DNA of 64,000 nucleotides from Thamnaconus septentrionalis (taxonomy: Eukaryota; Chordata; Actinopteri; Tetraodontiformes; Monacanthidae): the NCBI GenBank assembly GCA_009823395.1, contig CM020510.1:12776273-12840272 (forward strand), written 5' to 3'. The number at the start of each line of letters is the position of its first letter. Position 1 is the stretch's first letter. A program made the translations under genes and the position numbers. The notes beneath the pieces are model-generated. The model made no database searches, was not told where the DNA came from, and saw only the letters and a program-made list of their open reading frames with translations. Below, in pieces: positions 1-13,500 of this stretch.

Positions 1-1522
1 GCGCTAAGAAATTGCCTCCCGTCTGCAAACAAACAACCTTTCAAATATTACACTCAAGCCCCCCCCCGTCTACTCGGCTTCAACGTCGTTTCTCTCCCCA
101 CATCTGACACTTTCACGCTGCACTCACACAGCCCTGTGTCATCGGCGGATCGCTAGTTCCAAAGCTACAGCACCCCCCCACCACCACCACCACCACCTCA
201 CTGGAAATCATCCAATACAAGCACGCCACTTTGTCAGGGGCAGATAAAGGGAGCCTGGGTTCTGACAGCGCAGCCTGGACAGGGAGACGGACCCCACACC
301 TTCAGAACCGCTGAGAAAGCCGAGATGCTTCTGAAGGTACATTTATTTTTTCATGTTTTTCATTGTTGTCGGCATGCCCGGTCATTGAGCTATGTGGCCC
401 TGTGAGCAACGTGCAAAGAGGATTAACTTGCCGCGGCTCGGCTTTTGTTAACCCCGTTGCTAAGGCGTCGCGGAACCGACAACTTTGCTTCCAAATGTGG
501 GATCCAGGCGAAGCGGAGAGCGGTGCTGTGCGGCGGAAGCGTGTCTGTTCGCTCTGTCGAAACAAACCGCTGCAGGTGCAGGCGCTGACGAGAGTCCGCG
601 AGAGCTCCGAGAGCTGCTCGCCGCAAACAGGTAAGGCGGTGGCTGAACGCTGCCGTGAGCCATCGATTTTAGGGCTAATTAGCCACAACCCCCTGCAGAA
701 GCTGCTATGTGAGCCTTCTGAGGCAGACTTTCAAATCTAAATTTAATACCTTCAGCAGTGCCTCCCACTGCAGAGGCCCACCTCTGTAACAGCCCGTACC
801 AGTTCATGCCTCCGCGGCTTTAAATCGTAATAATCTCACCTAAATCCCTCCTTCTCTATTATAATACACGGCTGTAATCAAGGAGAGAAAAAAACATGAG
901 GCCCTTTCATAAACCTCCTTGCAAGACGAGTGTTTATGCTTCGCTCTCGTCTGGGTGGAAAGAAAAATCATTAAAAACAAGTTGCATTGCTCCTCTGATG
1001 AGATGGTAGAGTCACTGTAGGATAATAGCAAGACGGCGCTTCAGCATGTTAATAGAGCTGATCGTAGCTTCAAGAAACTCAGAGGTGTAATTATCTTCTC
1101 TCTGGTGACAGATGGTGGACTTGAAGGGACGGCAGAGAAGCATTAACATAACTCTATATGCGTCGTCCTAGTCGGCGGAAGACGCAGCCTTACAATCTGT
1201 CTCAAACTGTGATGCTAACACAATATCTTTTGCCAGAAAATCCACACTTGAATAACACCGCAGGAGCAGTGCGGAAACTTGTTTTGCTTCTTTCTTTTGT
1301 TTTTGATTTTTGTTTCTTTATCATGTTTGAGACCCTGATCACTGTTCTCCTCCCCTGGGTGGAATCATTTCCATCAGCGGAAGTCCTGAACGGTTGCGCA
1401 GATTCGAAAAGTCACACGAGTCTAAATCCGCACAGTGATGAGTAATAAATCTGTGAAATACCTTTTTCTGTTGACCAAGCAGCAAAAATGCAAAGGACTC
1501 TGAAGCACAAGCGCGCACTCAC
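1..1522 (-). other. nbea: nbea intron 5 (part)
   Basis: The sequence left of exon 5 is intron. Both strands were searched for the next expected neurobeachin segment (the rest of the laminin-G-like domain) and it is not here. A short (CCA)n run lies at about 179-198. The 420-660 stretch is relatively GC- and CpG-rich and ends on the + strand in a donor-like AAACAG|gtaagg near 609-615. The overlapping open frames match nothing I recognise, so I do not call an exon there. Confidence 0.8.
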
Positions 1523-1644
1523 CAGTAGAGGTACGGTTTGTCCTTGTCAACGTTGATGTTATTCAAAGGGTCCATTCTGAACCAGGTGTTGAATGTAAAG
1601 CCATTCTGATAAGGCCACTTGGCAATCGGAGGTAAAGCGATGGC
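1523..1644 (-). CDS. nbea: nbea coding exon 5 (last exon in window)
   Basis: The acceptor is ctttctcgcag|GCCATC at 1646-1645 and the donor is CTCTACTG|gtgagt at 1522-1517. The exon is 122 nt (phase 0 in, phase 2 out). It encodes [16 protein letters not shown] then [24 protein letters not shown] and the first two bases of the next codon (TG, Cys or Trp). This opens the concanavalin A/laminin-G-like domain. The following exon is not in 1-1522. Confidence 0.94.
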
Positions 1645-4600
1645 CTGCGAGAAAGAGGCAGAAGATGTGCATTCACAATCACACACAATTAAAGACGATT
1701 GTTTTAACAATTTTCATCGATTAGCACTTGGCAAATTACTGCTGCTTCTATTTTAGGTGTCTTTCAAAACAACTTTCATGACTACTTATTTTCCCCCCCG
1801 AGGCAAACCAGTGAAACAAACTCAGAAACAAACACAAATAAATAAGCAAATCCTAAAGTTTGTACAAGCCCTGTGTGATTTAGCCTAAATATCTCCAGAT
1901 GCCTCAAGAGTTTCTCAATCTCCTCTATACTCGCTGAGATTGTTGTCCCGAGACGCCGTCAACCAGCTTCTGAACAGGTGACAAACAATACCTCTCATTC
2001 TGCGGGAGGTGTCAGGCCCGTCATCGGCTCCTCGGCTCACCTGTTCCATTTCCTCTTTCATGTCTCCTGTGGTTTTTCTCAATATGTCATCGCCGATGAT
2101 AAACTGTCAGCCGCTCTGAGCGTTTTGTACGAAACCGGGAGGACGTCAGTCGTTACAAAACAGGGTCGACTAAGTACCCTTCCTTACACCTCATTTGCCT
2201 TTACAATACGTCTTGTGGACATGTAAAACAAAGCGGACGCCGCGCAGTTTCCGTCCTCGGGCGGGAAACGCTTTAAGGCCCGAGGCGGTTTGTGCTCCAT
2301 CTGACGCCAAAACACACCATCATCGTTACGACGACGACTGTCTGCCTCCCTCCTTGGAATCAATGTGATCCAAGAGCAGAAATGCATTTCGCACCTTCTC
2401 ATCCATACATCCAAACGCATTTACGCGCACGCAGCAAACAAAGCCTTCGCGCACGCACAGTTTAATCTCCCCCCGTGGCTCACACCATAAGATCAAATAT
2501 TACTGTTTTTGTTTGTTATTGCCCGTGGATGCCCAGCCAGCCGCCTCGACGTGTTATCGGAGATAGCCGAGTCTTAGGCGCCTTGTCTCGACAGCAAGTC
2601 AATCCAAATAAATAACGGGAAAATAAATAGAGGGGCGGGAGAAAACGTATGAGATCCAACACTGGATTGAATCATTTCAGAGACAACAAAAACAAAGGAA
2701 GAGCAGATTTTATCCTCTACAAACAGGTCTGATGGCATTTTGCAAAGTGTGAGAGATTAGTGTTGCATTGTGTTGCACTGATTTTCTGTTCATAGATAAG
2801 AAGTAGAATGTTTCACTCTTAAAACCTACAGGGCTTCTTGTAAAATACGCAGTCAAAGGGACAGTTCAACCATAATTCAAATCTCCACCATTTACTAAAC
2901 CCCATGTTGACGCTCTGGTGACATTTTCTAATCCAAATTGATCCTTCGGGCAGCGGATGGATGTAAAAATCCATCGGCAGCCATTCCACTGGAAGTCTAT
3001 TGTTCCTGGATCCTGGATGACATCGAGTCATGTCATGTTTTTTTTTTGTTTTTTTTTAACATTCAAATGGCCATATCAGCCCTCCTTGGTATTGGCATCA
3101 ATTATGATTCTCTCCCTCTGTGGAACCTCAGAATGGTCACGTGGGTTCGAGCGTATCACCAGACGCAGGGGTGTCTAATAAACAGTGTGAACCTTCAATC
3201 TTGGGTGAACGACATTTCAAAATTGTCTGCAGTGTGGCAGATAAGAGATCTTACTGCTGCGCTGCGGCCAGGGAAGTTGAAGAAGGCGTCGGGTCCGTGT
3301 CTCTGGGGCATCTGATTCAGCACGGACAACATTTTGACCGCGTGTCTCGGCTGCGCACAAGATAAAAGGCTTTGAGTCGTGGCCTGTCTAGATTGCATTT
3401 AATAGTGTGTCAGTCACCTCCTTCTGCAGGTGAAAGAATGAAAACTGTACCGGCGTCTTGAGGCAACTCAAGCTGCTTGTGACAAAACTGGAAACAAAAT
3501 CTCAACTTTAAATGCTGCCACATGCAGGTGGTTCTGTGGCTGCGACTCACCCAGAGGCCGCCATCCGCTCTCAGCATGCTGAAAAGCAGCTTCAGCTCCT
3601 TCACCGTGATGCTGTAACTGGCCAGGACCCCCAACATGACCACCAGCAAATCTTGAAAAGAGAGGCAAAACACAGACAGCCCACAAAAAAGAGGGCAAGC
3701 ACCATCAGTGCAATTGTTAATGATGTGCTAATTGATTCCACTATTTCAAGTCAAACTGAAATAAAAAGTGTAAAATAGTAATTAGGTGAAATACTTATTT
3801 TGGGATAGATAGATAGATAGATAGATATACTTAATTGATCCCAAATTGGGAAACTACACTGTTGCAGCACTAAAAAAAACAGTACAAAAAAAAAATCAAC
3901 TATACAGTTACAAAAAAACTCAAATCAATGTATAGTTGAGAATAAATGTATAATAAATGTAACAAACAACCAAAGCAGATGTGCAAAAGACAGTCAAATT
4001 GTGCAGAGGCAGGGATAAGCAAGGTTATTAGTGCATTATTTGCCACCGAGTGCAGGAAAAATGTCTGTCACACAGCAGGGAGGAGTTATAGAGGGTAATA
4101 GCTCTCGGCAGGGTAAACTGGCTCTAAAGTTTGCAGTAAAATGAGAAATTAGCTCCATTATATTTTTTCTGATACTTTGACAAGCCTTTAGTTTGCTCCC
4201 ATCATGAGACTAAACGTTGGATGGTTTCATTGTTTTTCTGCTGTACCTGCGATCATGTCGTCCACCTCGCTCATCCTGGGCAGCACCTGATGGATGAGGC
4301 CCACCTCAGTGCTGGTCTGCAGATTGCGAACGCTCTTGCGCAGGATGGCAGTGAACATGCTCCAGATTTCCGCCTGGCAGCTGGCGTCGCAATGCTCCAG
4401 CAGTCCCAACATGCAGCTGATGCTCTCGGCATCCTGGATGATGAAGTTTGTCTCCAGATCAAACTCGCCACCCACCAACTGCAACGAGAGAAGTGGGGAC
4501 AGGTGGGGAATGTGAGAGAAGATTAGATTTTTTTTGTTTTTATCGTTTTTTCACGCCTTTCGCTTTCACCTTTCTGTTCTTTTTAAACCGTGTGTCCTAC

Positions 4601-5650
4601 TGATGGAGATTCTCCACGGTGAAATGACATGGACTTGACTAAACTGTTTGTTCCCGCTTTCGACTCCACTCTGGATCAGCATTTCCTTCAAAGAGGAATT
4701 AAACGAAAACACTTTCATGGACTTTCCAGCTCCCTACAAAAAAATAAAAGCTCAAACCTTTTTAATACCACTTTTGACAGACATCAAGTCTGCGGAATTT
4801 ACTTTTTTTAATTTAACAAAAAAATGAAGGAATCCCAGTGATGCTGGCCGTGCTATTTAGTCAAAAATGATAATAACTGCTAATAAGGAAAAGAACAACA
4901 ATCGATAATGCAGTCCTTCAAGTATATCAGGCATGAAATTACTCCTTTCGAGAGGACCGAGGTTCGTACTGAGAGCGCTGACAACAACCTGCCGGTGAGC
5001 ATAAAAGCAGGCAGGTGGAAAATGGACCCTGATACCTGCCGCACATTACCGTGATTGACAGGTAATAGCAGCCAGAAGAGGTGGCAGGAGACCAGTCGGC
5101 AGAGTTGTAAACCAATCCCCTGCCCTCAGTCATCATCGCATCTTTAGGGGGGAATTGAATTGCAGAGATGGGCGTCAGCGGGCAGAGCTGACTTTAAAAA
5201 AAAAAAAAAAAAAACACGAGAGAGGGGCGAGTCTTCTACGCAAAGTGCACTGGTGGTGCATGTGGGCGTGTTAATGCACTCCGGGGCAGACTGAAGAGTG
5301 CATCCAAAAACGTGGGCGCAAAACATTTTCATTAAAGAATCACGTCAAGTCAGGAACCCGGGGAAAACAGCGGGTGCAAAAGCCAATTACCTGCATGGTA
5401 AATCTAAAAAAAGAAAAAAAATCCTGCTATGATAAGTGAGAAGCCAGGCAGGCACCACAAAACAGGGTCCTCACAGAGTGAGCGGATATCCACCCACTGA
5501 CCAAACAGCCGTAATGTGGAGCGTTACTAGCTGTGACAGCGTTAATACACACACTTTCCAAAAATTAAACCAGTTGAAAGCCTTTTTTTCCCCCGACATG
5601 CATATTTAAACCAGAATGCCTGAGTGGCCCCCTGCCTCCAGCCCGATGAT

Positions 5651-5683
<33 letters not shown>

Positions 5684-8600
5684 TAGCATTAGAACACACA
5701 TTTTAACACTTAATCCGCCTGTCAGGTAAAACAGGCCTCATCTGGCAAAGTGACTGTTATGACATTTTAGCAGTGCACTCCCCAAACTGCTCATCCTACT
5801 CAGGGGATTTGAGTCTGTCAGTCATGACTTGAAGGCAGCAAAATGGTCATTAACACCTTTTGCCAAAGTCCTGTTGGTCAGTGGCAAAATCACATTGTTC
5901 GTCAACAGATGAGAAAACCAGCAAAATTCAAGATTCACAAGAAAAAAAATCATTTGATTTTACAAAAAAAGTGAGTTCACCTCATGACTCCTGGCAGGAG
6001 GAGATTAAGATTATGGAAAAAAAGAAAAGGAAGCATCTATGCATTCAATGAAGTGGCTTTTAGGCTCATGGGCAACTTTCAAAGGGGTCTGCTGGTTTGA
6101 AGTAGGACATAAAATACACATGTGTTTTAGTCAGATACATTCATCCATTCATTAACATGTATTACATTTTATTTTGCGGATGCAAATTAGCTATTCAGCT
6201 ATAATGCGGCATACGTGCACCTGCTGTTGTCTCCCTACAGATGATCCTTAATGTGTAATATACCCATTAACTAAACCAATACAATAATAATGAAAAAAAA
6301 AAAGATTTCCATTTCCATAAAGAAGAGACTCACTTGGCAAAACGGTACCATTATGAATATAGAGTAGCTTAGAATGTGGATCTGCTTTTACTCATTTCAG
6401 CTGGGACCACATAGAGTTGAAATCAAGTGGGACATCAGAGAACAGGGATGAGCATTAACATTATTGGAAACGTGCTTTTTCTACCGTCAAACGCTGCTAA
6501 ATCTCACAGACTGAGCCTTCAGCGTGCGCGAGTCAGATATTTGGCCTGGTTCTCGCTTGTGGCTCTGATAAAGATGATGAGAGTTTATAGGTGTGCGGCT
6601 GGGGGGGAGTCAAAGGTTGTTTGGTTATTGCGGTGAAACTGGGGGATCGACTGTTGTGCACAGAACGATGCGCAAAAGCCTTTATTACATTCAAGTCATG
6701 ATGTGAGCACAAAGTCTCCTGTTCCTGCTACGCCGCTGGAATAAATCATGCTATTCACAAGCGCTCCGCAGCCGTGTGAAGTGGCATAATTGCAGTTTCA
6801 GTACCAGAGAATAATTTACAGCCATTATGTGGCAAGAGGAAAAATAAAGTCATGGAATTGCTGATTACACTCTTCAGACAGGGAGAGGAGCGCTTCTCTC
6901 AGCGGCAGGCAAATTCCTAATCATCACATCGATGCAGAGTGCTGAGAAATAAATATGTTTTATGCGGGATTAAATAAATAATCGTGGGGTAAACGACATC
7001 AGTCTCCCTGCACTTCAAAGCTGGAAAAACAACACAGATGGAGAGAATACCTGTAAATAAAAAATAATCACTTGAGAAAAAACTATTTAATGAAATGCGC
7101 AAGTCCTTTGATCACAGCCCCGTTTCGAAGGTTCATTTGCGCTGAGCAAACAGACTGACATCCTCATCTAACATATAGCCAGTTTGATGTATATCCTTTT
7201 TTTCCCCGCTGCCTTGTTCTCATTTCCACTCCAGCTGTGAAACGGCTAAAAGCAATGGGCTTAAAATGTCACATTGATTTATACTACTCAAACGTTCTCT
7301 ACAGTCAGTGGTCGCTTGACTTATTTTAATCTTATTCTTGCAATCAGATCCTTTTTTTTTAAACTCAATTATTACATTTTTTTTTAAATATTACCCTTAT
7401 TATCATTTATCCTTTTTACCATTAGATTGGCAACATGTTTTCCTTGTTTTCCCACATGGGCTTTAGAGCGCAAGAAGGGGCATCTTACACGTCAGCAAAT
7501 GAAGCTCATGAACTGTGGACGACAGCAGGAATCACACTTCAAATCCACTAATCACTGAGGAGGCAGTTCTTCAGTGGTTGTGGTTACGGAAGGTCTTAGT
7601 CACAAAACATGAGCGTCCAGTAGAGCAGTTGTTGAGGATCACTTTTGATTTATTAGGTGCTTCTATAACAGCTGACATTGACGTTATGGCATATTGAAAC
7701 ACGGACAGAAACTTGGCCTTGATTTATAGGTTTCTTTATGATCCTGTGATGTGGTTAGTTGGGCGGAACACTCCCATAGATCTACATAACTTCTCAGAGT
7801 TGACAGGAAAAGTCAGACTCCGCTCAAACCTTCAAAACGCCCAAAAACCGTCAACAGGACATTTAGATACATGTCTTACATCAGAAATTTGGTGGAAGAT
7901 TTTTTCTCGAACGCTGTGAAGTACGTCTTGAGCAAAAAGCCGCTTAAGGCGGAGGTTCGTCGGGAGAGATGGAGAAGTGCTCCATTAATTATCCTCTTGG
8001 TCTCCTAAACCCACTCCTCCGCTCCACTCCTGAATTAAAAGGCACATGGCAGCCGGCCCGCAGTTTATTTAATAACCTTGAACCCAAATGCAAAAAGGGC
8101 TGAAAATATTCTGCTGTTGAGTTGGATGGAAACGAAAAGTTGGCCTGAATGCCAAGTGGCAACAAGCGGCGATGCCTCACCTGGCCAGTAATGAGATACA
8201 GTGTACGAAGACGGATGAGGCAGCTCCATTTCCCCCCTGCTTTAAAACCGGAAGGCAAAATATTCTGGATACAAATGTTGCCTTCTCACACCGGTAATGT
8301 CATTAGAGGCCAGAGTCTGACTGGGTGCTGGAGTTTCAGCATGTTCAGCAATTCATGCCCCTGAAAAACCAGACTCCTCTGTAGGACCAAAGAGCCTCCT
8401 ATAGAAACATCCACAGTTTCAAAAGAGTTTGAAACATTAAATCTTTTTCACATAGAAGGAAGGTGAGGAACAGTATTTTGCATTTGAAGTCGATTGATGT
8501 CCTGCCCACCAGCTTCTCTTCTAAAGACATTTCTATTTCTTTGAAGCTCTCTAATCACTCATCTTAATATACATCCACAGAAGGTATGCAAATACATGAC

Positions 8601-9698
8601 GCAGCACTAAATCACAAATTCTATAGCTTAACTAAAAATAAACGGATGGCATCAGTATTTTTCAAGACCAGTACGACACTTTATTAGAACAAAAAGCGGG
8701 GGAAAAACAACTCCTATAACCGATTTAATGGGCCACAAATCAAACCCACCCAAGGTTACCTCATAACGGCAAAGACAAAAATAAATGGAATAATTTCCAC
8801 ATTATAATGATAACTACGATAAGGAGGCCAATGCAAAGCCCAACCGTCAGAGTTCAACGTTTAATTTCCTGGCCAACTCCCCGCTGACTCTCCAGGACTT
8901 ATCGAAACCCAAGTAACCGCAGGAAGCACTGATAGTGAAAGGATGTAACCGTACGCTCATTTATTTTGCACCTATCCCTGGCTCCTACTCCTGATGGCTC
9001 GCCCTGATAAAAATGCCCCCAGCCCGGGTCTATTTAGCGCCGATGAACTCGGCGGCTGCGCGGCGTCCCATGGCACTGAGCCGGCACACATGGATGAGGA
9101 CAATGAAACTCCTCAGGAGAGATAACCAAATAAGAAAAGGTTTTCAAGAAAATATGTGTATACTGGAATGGAACACTAATCCTGCATGCCAGATGGGAAG
9201 TGGTTGAAATCCATCAAAATAAAGAAATTGTTAGTAACTTGGAGAATGATTGGATGAACTTTCTGTCTGTCAAAATTAAATGGACCAATCACAATTGTTG
9301 CAACTATGATAGAATGGTCGCTAAAGCAAGAGTTTTCCTATTGGTGCAGCAGAGGAAAACAGCAAGTCGCTGTTTGCTGCTACTTTTTTTTTTTTTTTTT
9401 ACTAAAACTAGAAACTATAGAAATGCAGGAAAGGTTTCTCTTCTGCAATTTGTTCAGCATTCTTACAATATAAATGTTCCATCGACAGTAGTTCTAAACT
9501 TTGCAGCAGTTAGTCTTGCTGGTCTTCATCTGATGTTCATTGCCCCCAAAAAAGTATCTTGTTCTTCTTGACTGTTTACAGGCAGCTGCCTTGTCAGGGA
9601 ATCAATGAAAACTTAGGAACCATTGTCATTATTTTCCATTACTGGCTGGTTGGCAGGACGGAAGAGATTTCAGAGATGAAATCAGAATATTCCAGCGG

Positions 9699-9764
<66 letters not shown>

Positions 9765-10460
9765 ACAGCACACACACGGCTGTTAATTACACTGCTGCAA
9801 ACAGCCAACTGTGCCAACAGAGTGAACTGAAAGGCATGTTTTATTTGTCGCAGCAAATTTGATGTGAATTATTTTCAGCATAACTCGACTCAGGTTTGTT
9901 ACTTCAGTGGTTTTTTACAACATAACACAATTATACAAAACCAACAATGTTTTATTTCTTTTCCCAGAAGTTATTTTCGGTCTGAGAACAGTTTGGTGAC
10001 AGTGCCTCCCCAGTTTGCTCATCCACATGCAGCAATGATCTAAAGGCTTTTATTTTCTAGGGCCAGGAGCTTAGCATATGAAATTTCCCAGCCAGCTAAT
10101 TATTCCTCGCACTAGATGTTCTCTGTCATCTCTTAGCCTGGCTTATGTCTGGAAATTGAAATAATAACTCCAAAGGAAGTCTACGAAGAGTGTGTCTTTT
10201 ATTTCAAGTTTGCAGTGCAGCACCCCGCCCCCCCCAAAAAAAAAACAAAAACAAACTGTCAGTCTGTGCATTACACATAGTGAAGCATGTCTTTGCAACA
10301 CACACCCAAGTCATCTGCATTCACATCGTTTCTGCTTAAACAGAAATGCAATGAATGAAATATTTTCTGACATTTCTTTGAAAGCGGCATAATTCCACAT
10401 CAAACACTTTGGTGGGAATGCACTGTGTTCCTAGGGTGGGCATGTGTGAACACACACACG

Positions 10461-10550
<90 letters not shown>

Positions 10551-13500
10551 TCCCCATGCCGAACCTCATTGTGATGGGGAAGGCAGTGCCGGGCAGCTGC
10601 GAATCAACGCCGCATGATGCAAGCGCCCGTGCGCGGGCTTTCACACTTTGGCGATTGGGAGGTGAAGCTGACACATTGCCCAGGAGAAAGAGCCACAGAA
10701 GGAGGAAATCTGCCTCCTGCAGCTACGGCTAATCGTACAATTTCAATTAGGAATATCAGGCCCTAATTATGAAGATCTCGGAGGCCTGGGGGAGCCCAGG
10801 GTGAGGATTTGCGAGCCATACAGGAAGGCTACGGATACGACGCTGCGGATGTGAGGCAAGGCGAGTAACGCGGCTTTAATTAGGCTCTGACTGGTATCTC
10901 GGCAGCTCAAGCTGGCAGACCTGTCAGGAATGGTGCGCGCCGGAGCCCTGAGTGACAGCCGGCTCCCCCTTCCCTTTGACTGGCGCGGGGACTTCGGGAG
11001 AAGGCTTTGCCGTTCATAAAGCTGGGGTGAGATGAGATTAGCAATAATATCTTTCAGTCAGCCCTATGTAAGTTAGCGCGAGCGTCGCCGAACTGCTCAC
11101 AGGCTTATTGTCACCTTGTACCAACACGACCTGGAAAGAATGAGGCCCTTCGATGGGGCCGATAATCCGGGAGAGCTCGCTGTGTCTGAGGAAATGAAAG
11201 AAGCAAAAACCATTACAGTGATTTATTAAGGAGCAGGGAGCGGCATTCCAGCAGGCGGGCTGAGCATTTCGCTGTGCAGCGACAGCAGAGGCGTTTATGT
11301 GAAAAGCAATTAAGGTGTGAGTAAGATATGGCCCCGATCAAGTATTTCCTCTGCCTAATAAGAAAGAGACTTCTTTGTATGTGCATCTTCACCGCGAGAC
11401 TAAAGAGGGAGCATCTCGACGTTCTTTCACTTTCCACCACTTATGATTAGGCCAGGGTTAAAGGCTTGCTGTCACCATGGTAACAGGCAGCAATGATTTG
11501 GCTTGACCCACTAAATTGGGTGAAATAAATAATGCTGATGTCCTATTTAAGAGGCCCATTGGCAGAGCTCGTACATCGCAGTGGGAGTCTTGGCAAGGAG
11601 AGGCGTGGACGCCAGAGGTGACCTTCTCCGTGTATCTAAACTGACATAATATTAATGGTAAATAAGGGTCCTTTGTGTTAGAGGGAAAGAACAGGCAAGA
11701 TAAATGTTGGTCCTTTCAGTTGTGCACGCAGATTGAATATCCAACTGCCTCAAACCACAAAACCGTAAATGAATGCACCCTTGCCACACACCCAAGAACA
11801 AGACCAGGAATTCATTTTCATTGTCATTCTTTCTTGTTAACAAAAAAATACACATTTGCATTTGTTTGTGTATTTCAAGGGTGTCAGAAAACTTTTTTAT
11901 ACCACTGGTATATTTTCTATTCCTTCTCATAACAATAGAGCCTGCAAAACATTTACACACTGGGCCTCTAAAGTAAGAGGAGTTACTTATTTCATGGGGA
12001 CAGGGATACACCCATCCAAGGGTTGGAGAATAAAGTCAACCCAAAACTGGAGGTCCAAAAGCAATAAGACCACAACAACAACAACAAGAAAGTCATTAAA
12101 ATGGAAATAATCAGAGCAGCCAGCAGCTGACTTTGAAAATCAAAAGCAGTCAAAGGGATGAAGTATGACGCAATGACCTTGGTCTGCTGGCGCAAGTAAA
12201 CACGAGGAAACAATGAATTGGTCACTTTGCAGCCAAGCGCTTAGCAGGACCAGAGAGAGTTTGACACAAAATGCCAAATCCACAAAGAACACTTTATCCA
12301 CCAACAGCAGACCGCCTGAAAAGTATCAGCAGTGTGTCGGAAATTGTTCTGCGGTGAAGGTCTTAAGAGGGAAACGCATGTTGCAATAGAATCAACTTGA
12401 CTTGAACGCAGGAAAAACGTTTCTGAAACTGCTCCAAAAACAATGAAAAAACTGTCCCAACAATGTCTGGTTTGTGTCAACGGAGCTTCCTGATCAGGAA
12501 GAGATGATCTGATGATCAGTGAGTCACCTGAATGATATCATAATCTGCACAAAAAAGAAATATGGTGTTTTTATTTAAACTGGATTACAATGAAAGTAAA
12601 GGTTATTTTTAATCCACAAAGGGTGGATAAAATCAGTATAATAAAAATAACTCTAATCTTACAGGAAATTGATCTTATCTAAAAACTGTAATAGCCACAG
12701 CCCGTTTATCCTGCTGCTGTGTGGCAAAATAGGTAGAACAGTCAGCCACCATCATACCAGGAATTTAATGGTTTGTTTTTTTTTTTTTATCCTTTCAATA
12801 TGACAAATGATACTTGGATATGACATGTAAAGAGTTAACTCTAGTCTGACGAACAAAAAGCAGAGAAACTCCACCATCATGTAGCTCCATTCATTCTTTT
12901 CTGCCATGCACAAAAGATTCTTTTTTGATGTTGCTGTAAAAGGTACTGCTGATTTAAAAAGCAGAGTGGGAGACCTCAACACAGCCACCAGCTCTCTTTT
13001 ATAATCCAGAAATGTCACTCAGTCTGTAAATGTAAAATATGTAAAAATAAGAGGCTTATTCCCTCTGTGGTTCCATTTAGTTTGATTAATAGCCTTCCCA
13101 CGAATCCCGAAGCATGCTAATGACCACATTACAGACGCCCTATATATCCACTCCGCCTGACTAATAAATCAGCCGTACCAGAGACACGTGGCACTGGCAA
13201 AGACAATAATTTTTCCTTTTTTCCTTTTTAACAAGACAGTGATTGTCATCATTTAAAGCCATACAGGCCAAACCAGGGGTGAAAGGTACATTTGTCCTCA
13301 TCAATTGTGAGTGTGGACAAGTAAACAGGAGTGCGCCATCCATCAAAAACTTTGTCTCTTTTGTTTTATACTAAAATTAATTGGCTGGATTTTCTGGCTT
13401 TACACAACAGGTTTTGTTTTGTTTTAGTTTGTTGTTTTTGTTCAGTGACAGATCTTCCATTTACCCCTGATGTACCTACTTTTGTCTTTCTTAATTTTGC

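Noticed and set aside
302..740. Overlapping frames of 125-128 codons on both strands, with a donor-like gtaagg near 610
   Set aside because: GC-rich intron sequence opens several frames at once; no family match, no acceptor with a matching partner, and not the expected next nbea exon.
10336..10732. Open frames of 107-112 codons over the CA repeat
   Set aside because: Poly(Thr-His)/(Cys-Val) translations of a dinucleotide tract; no real protein.
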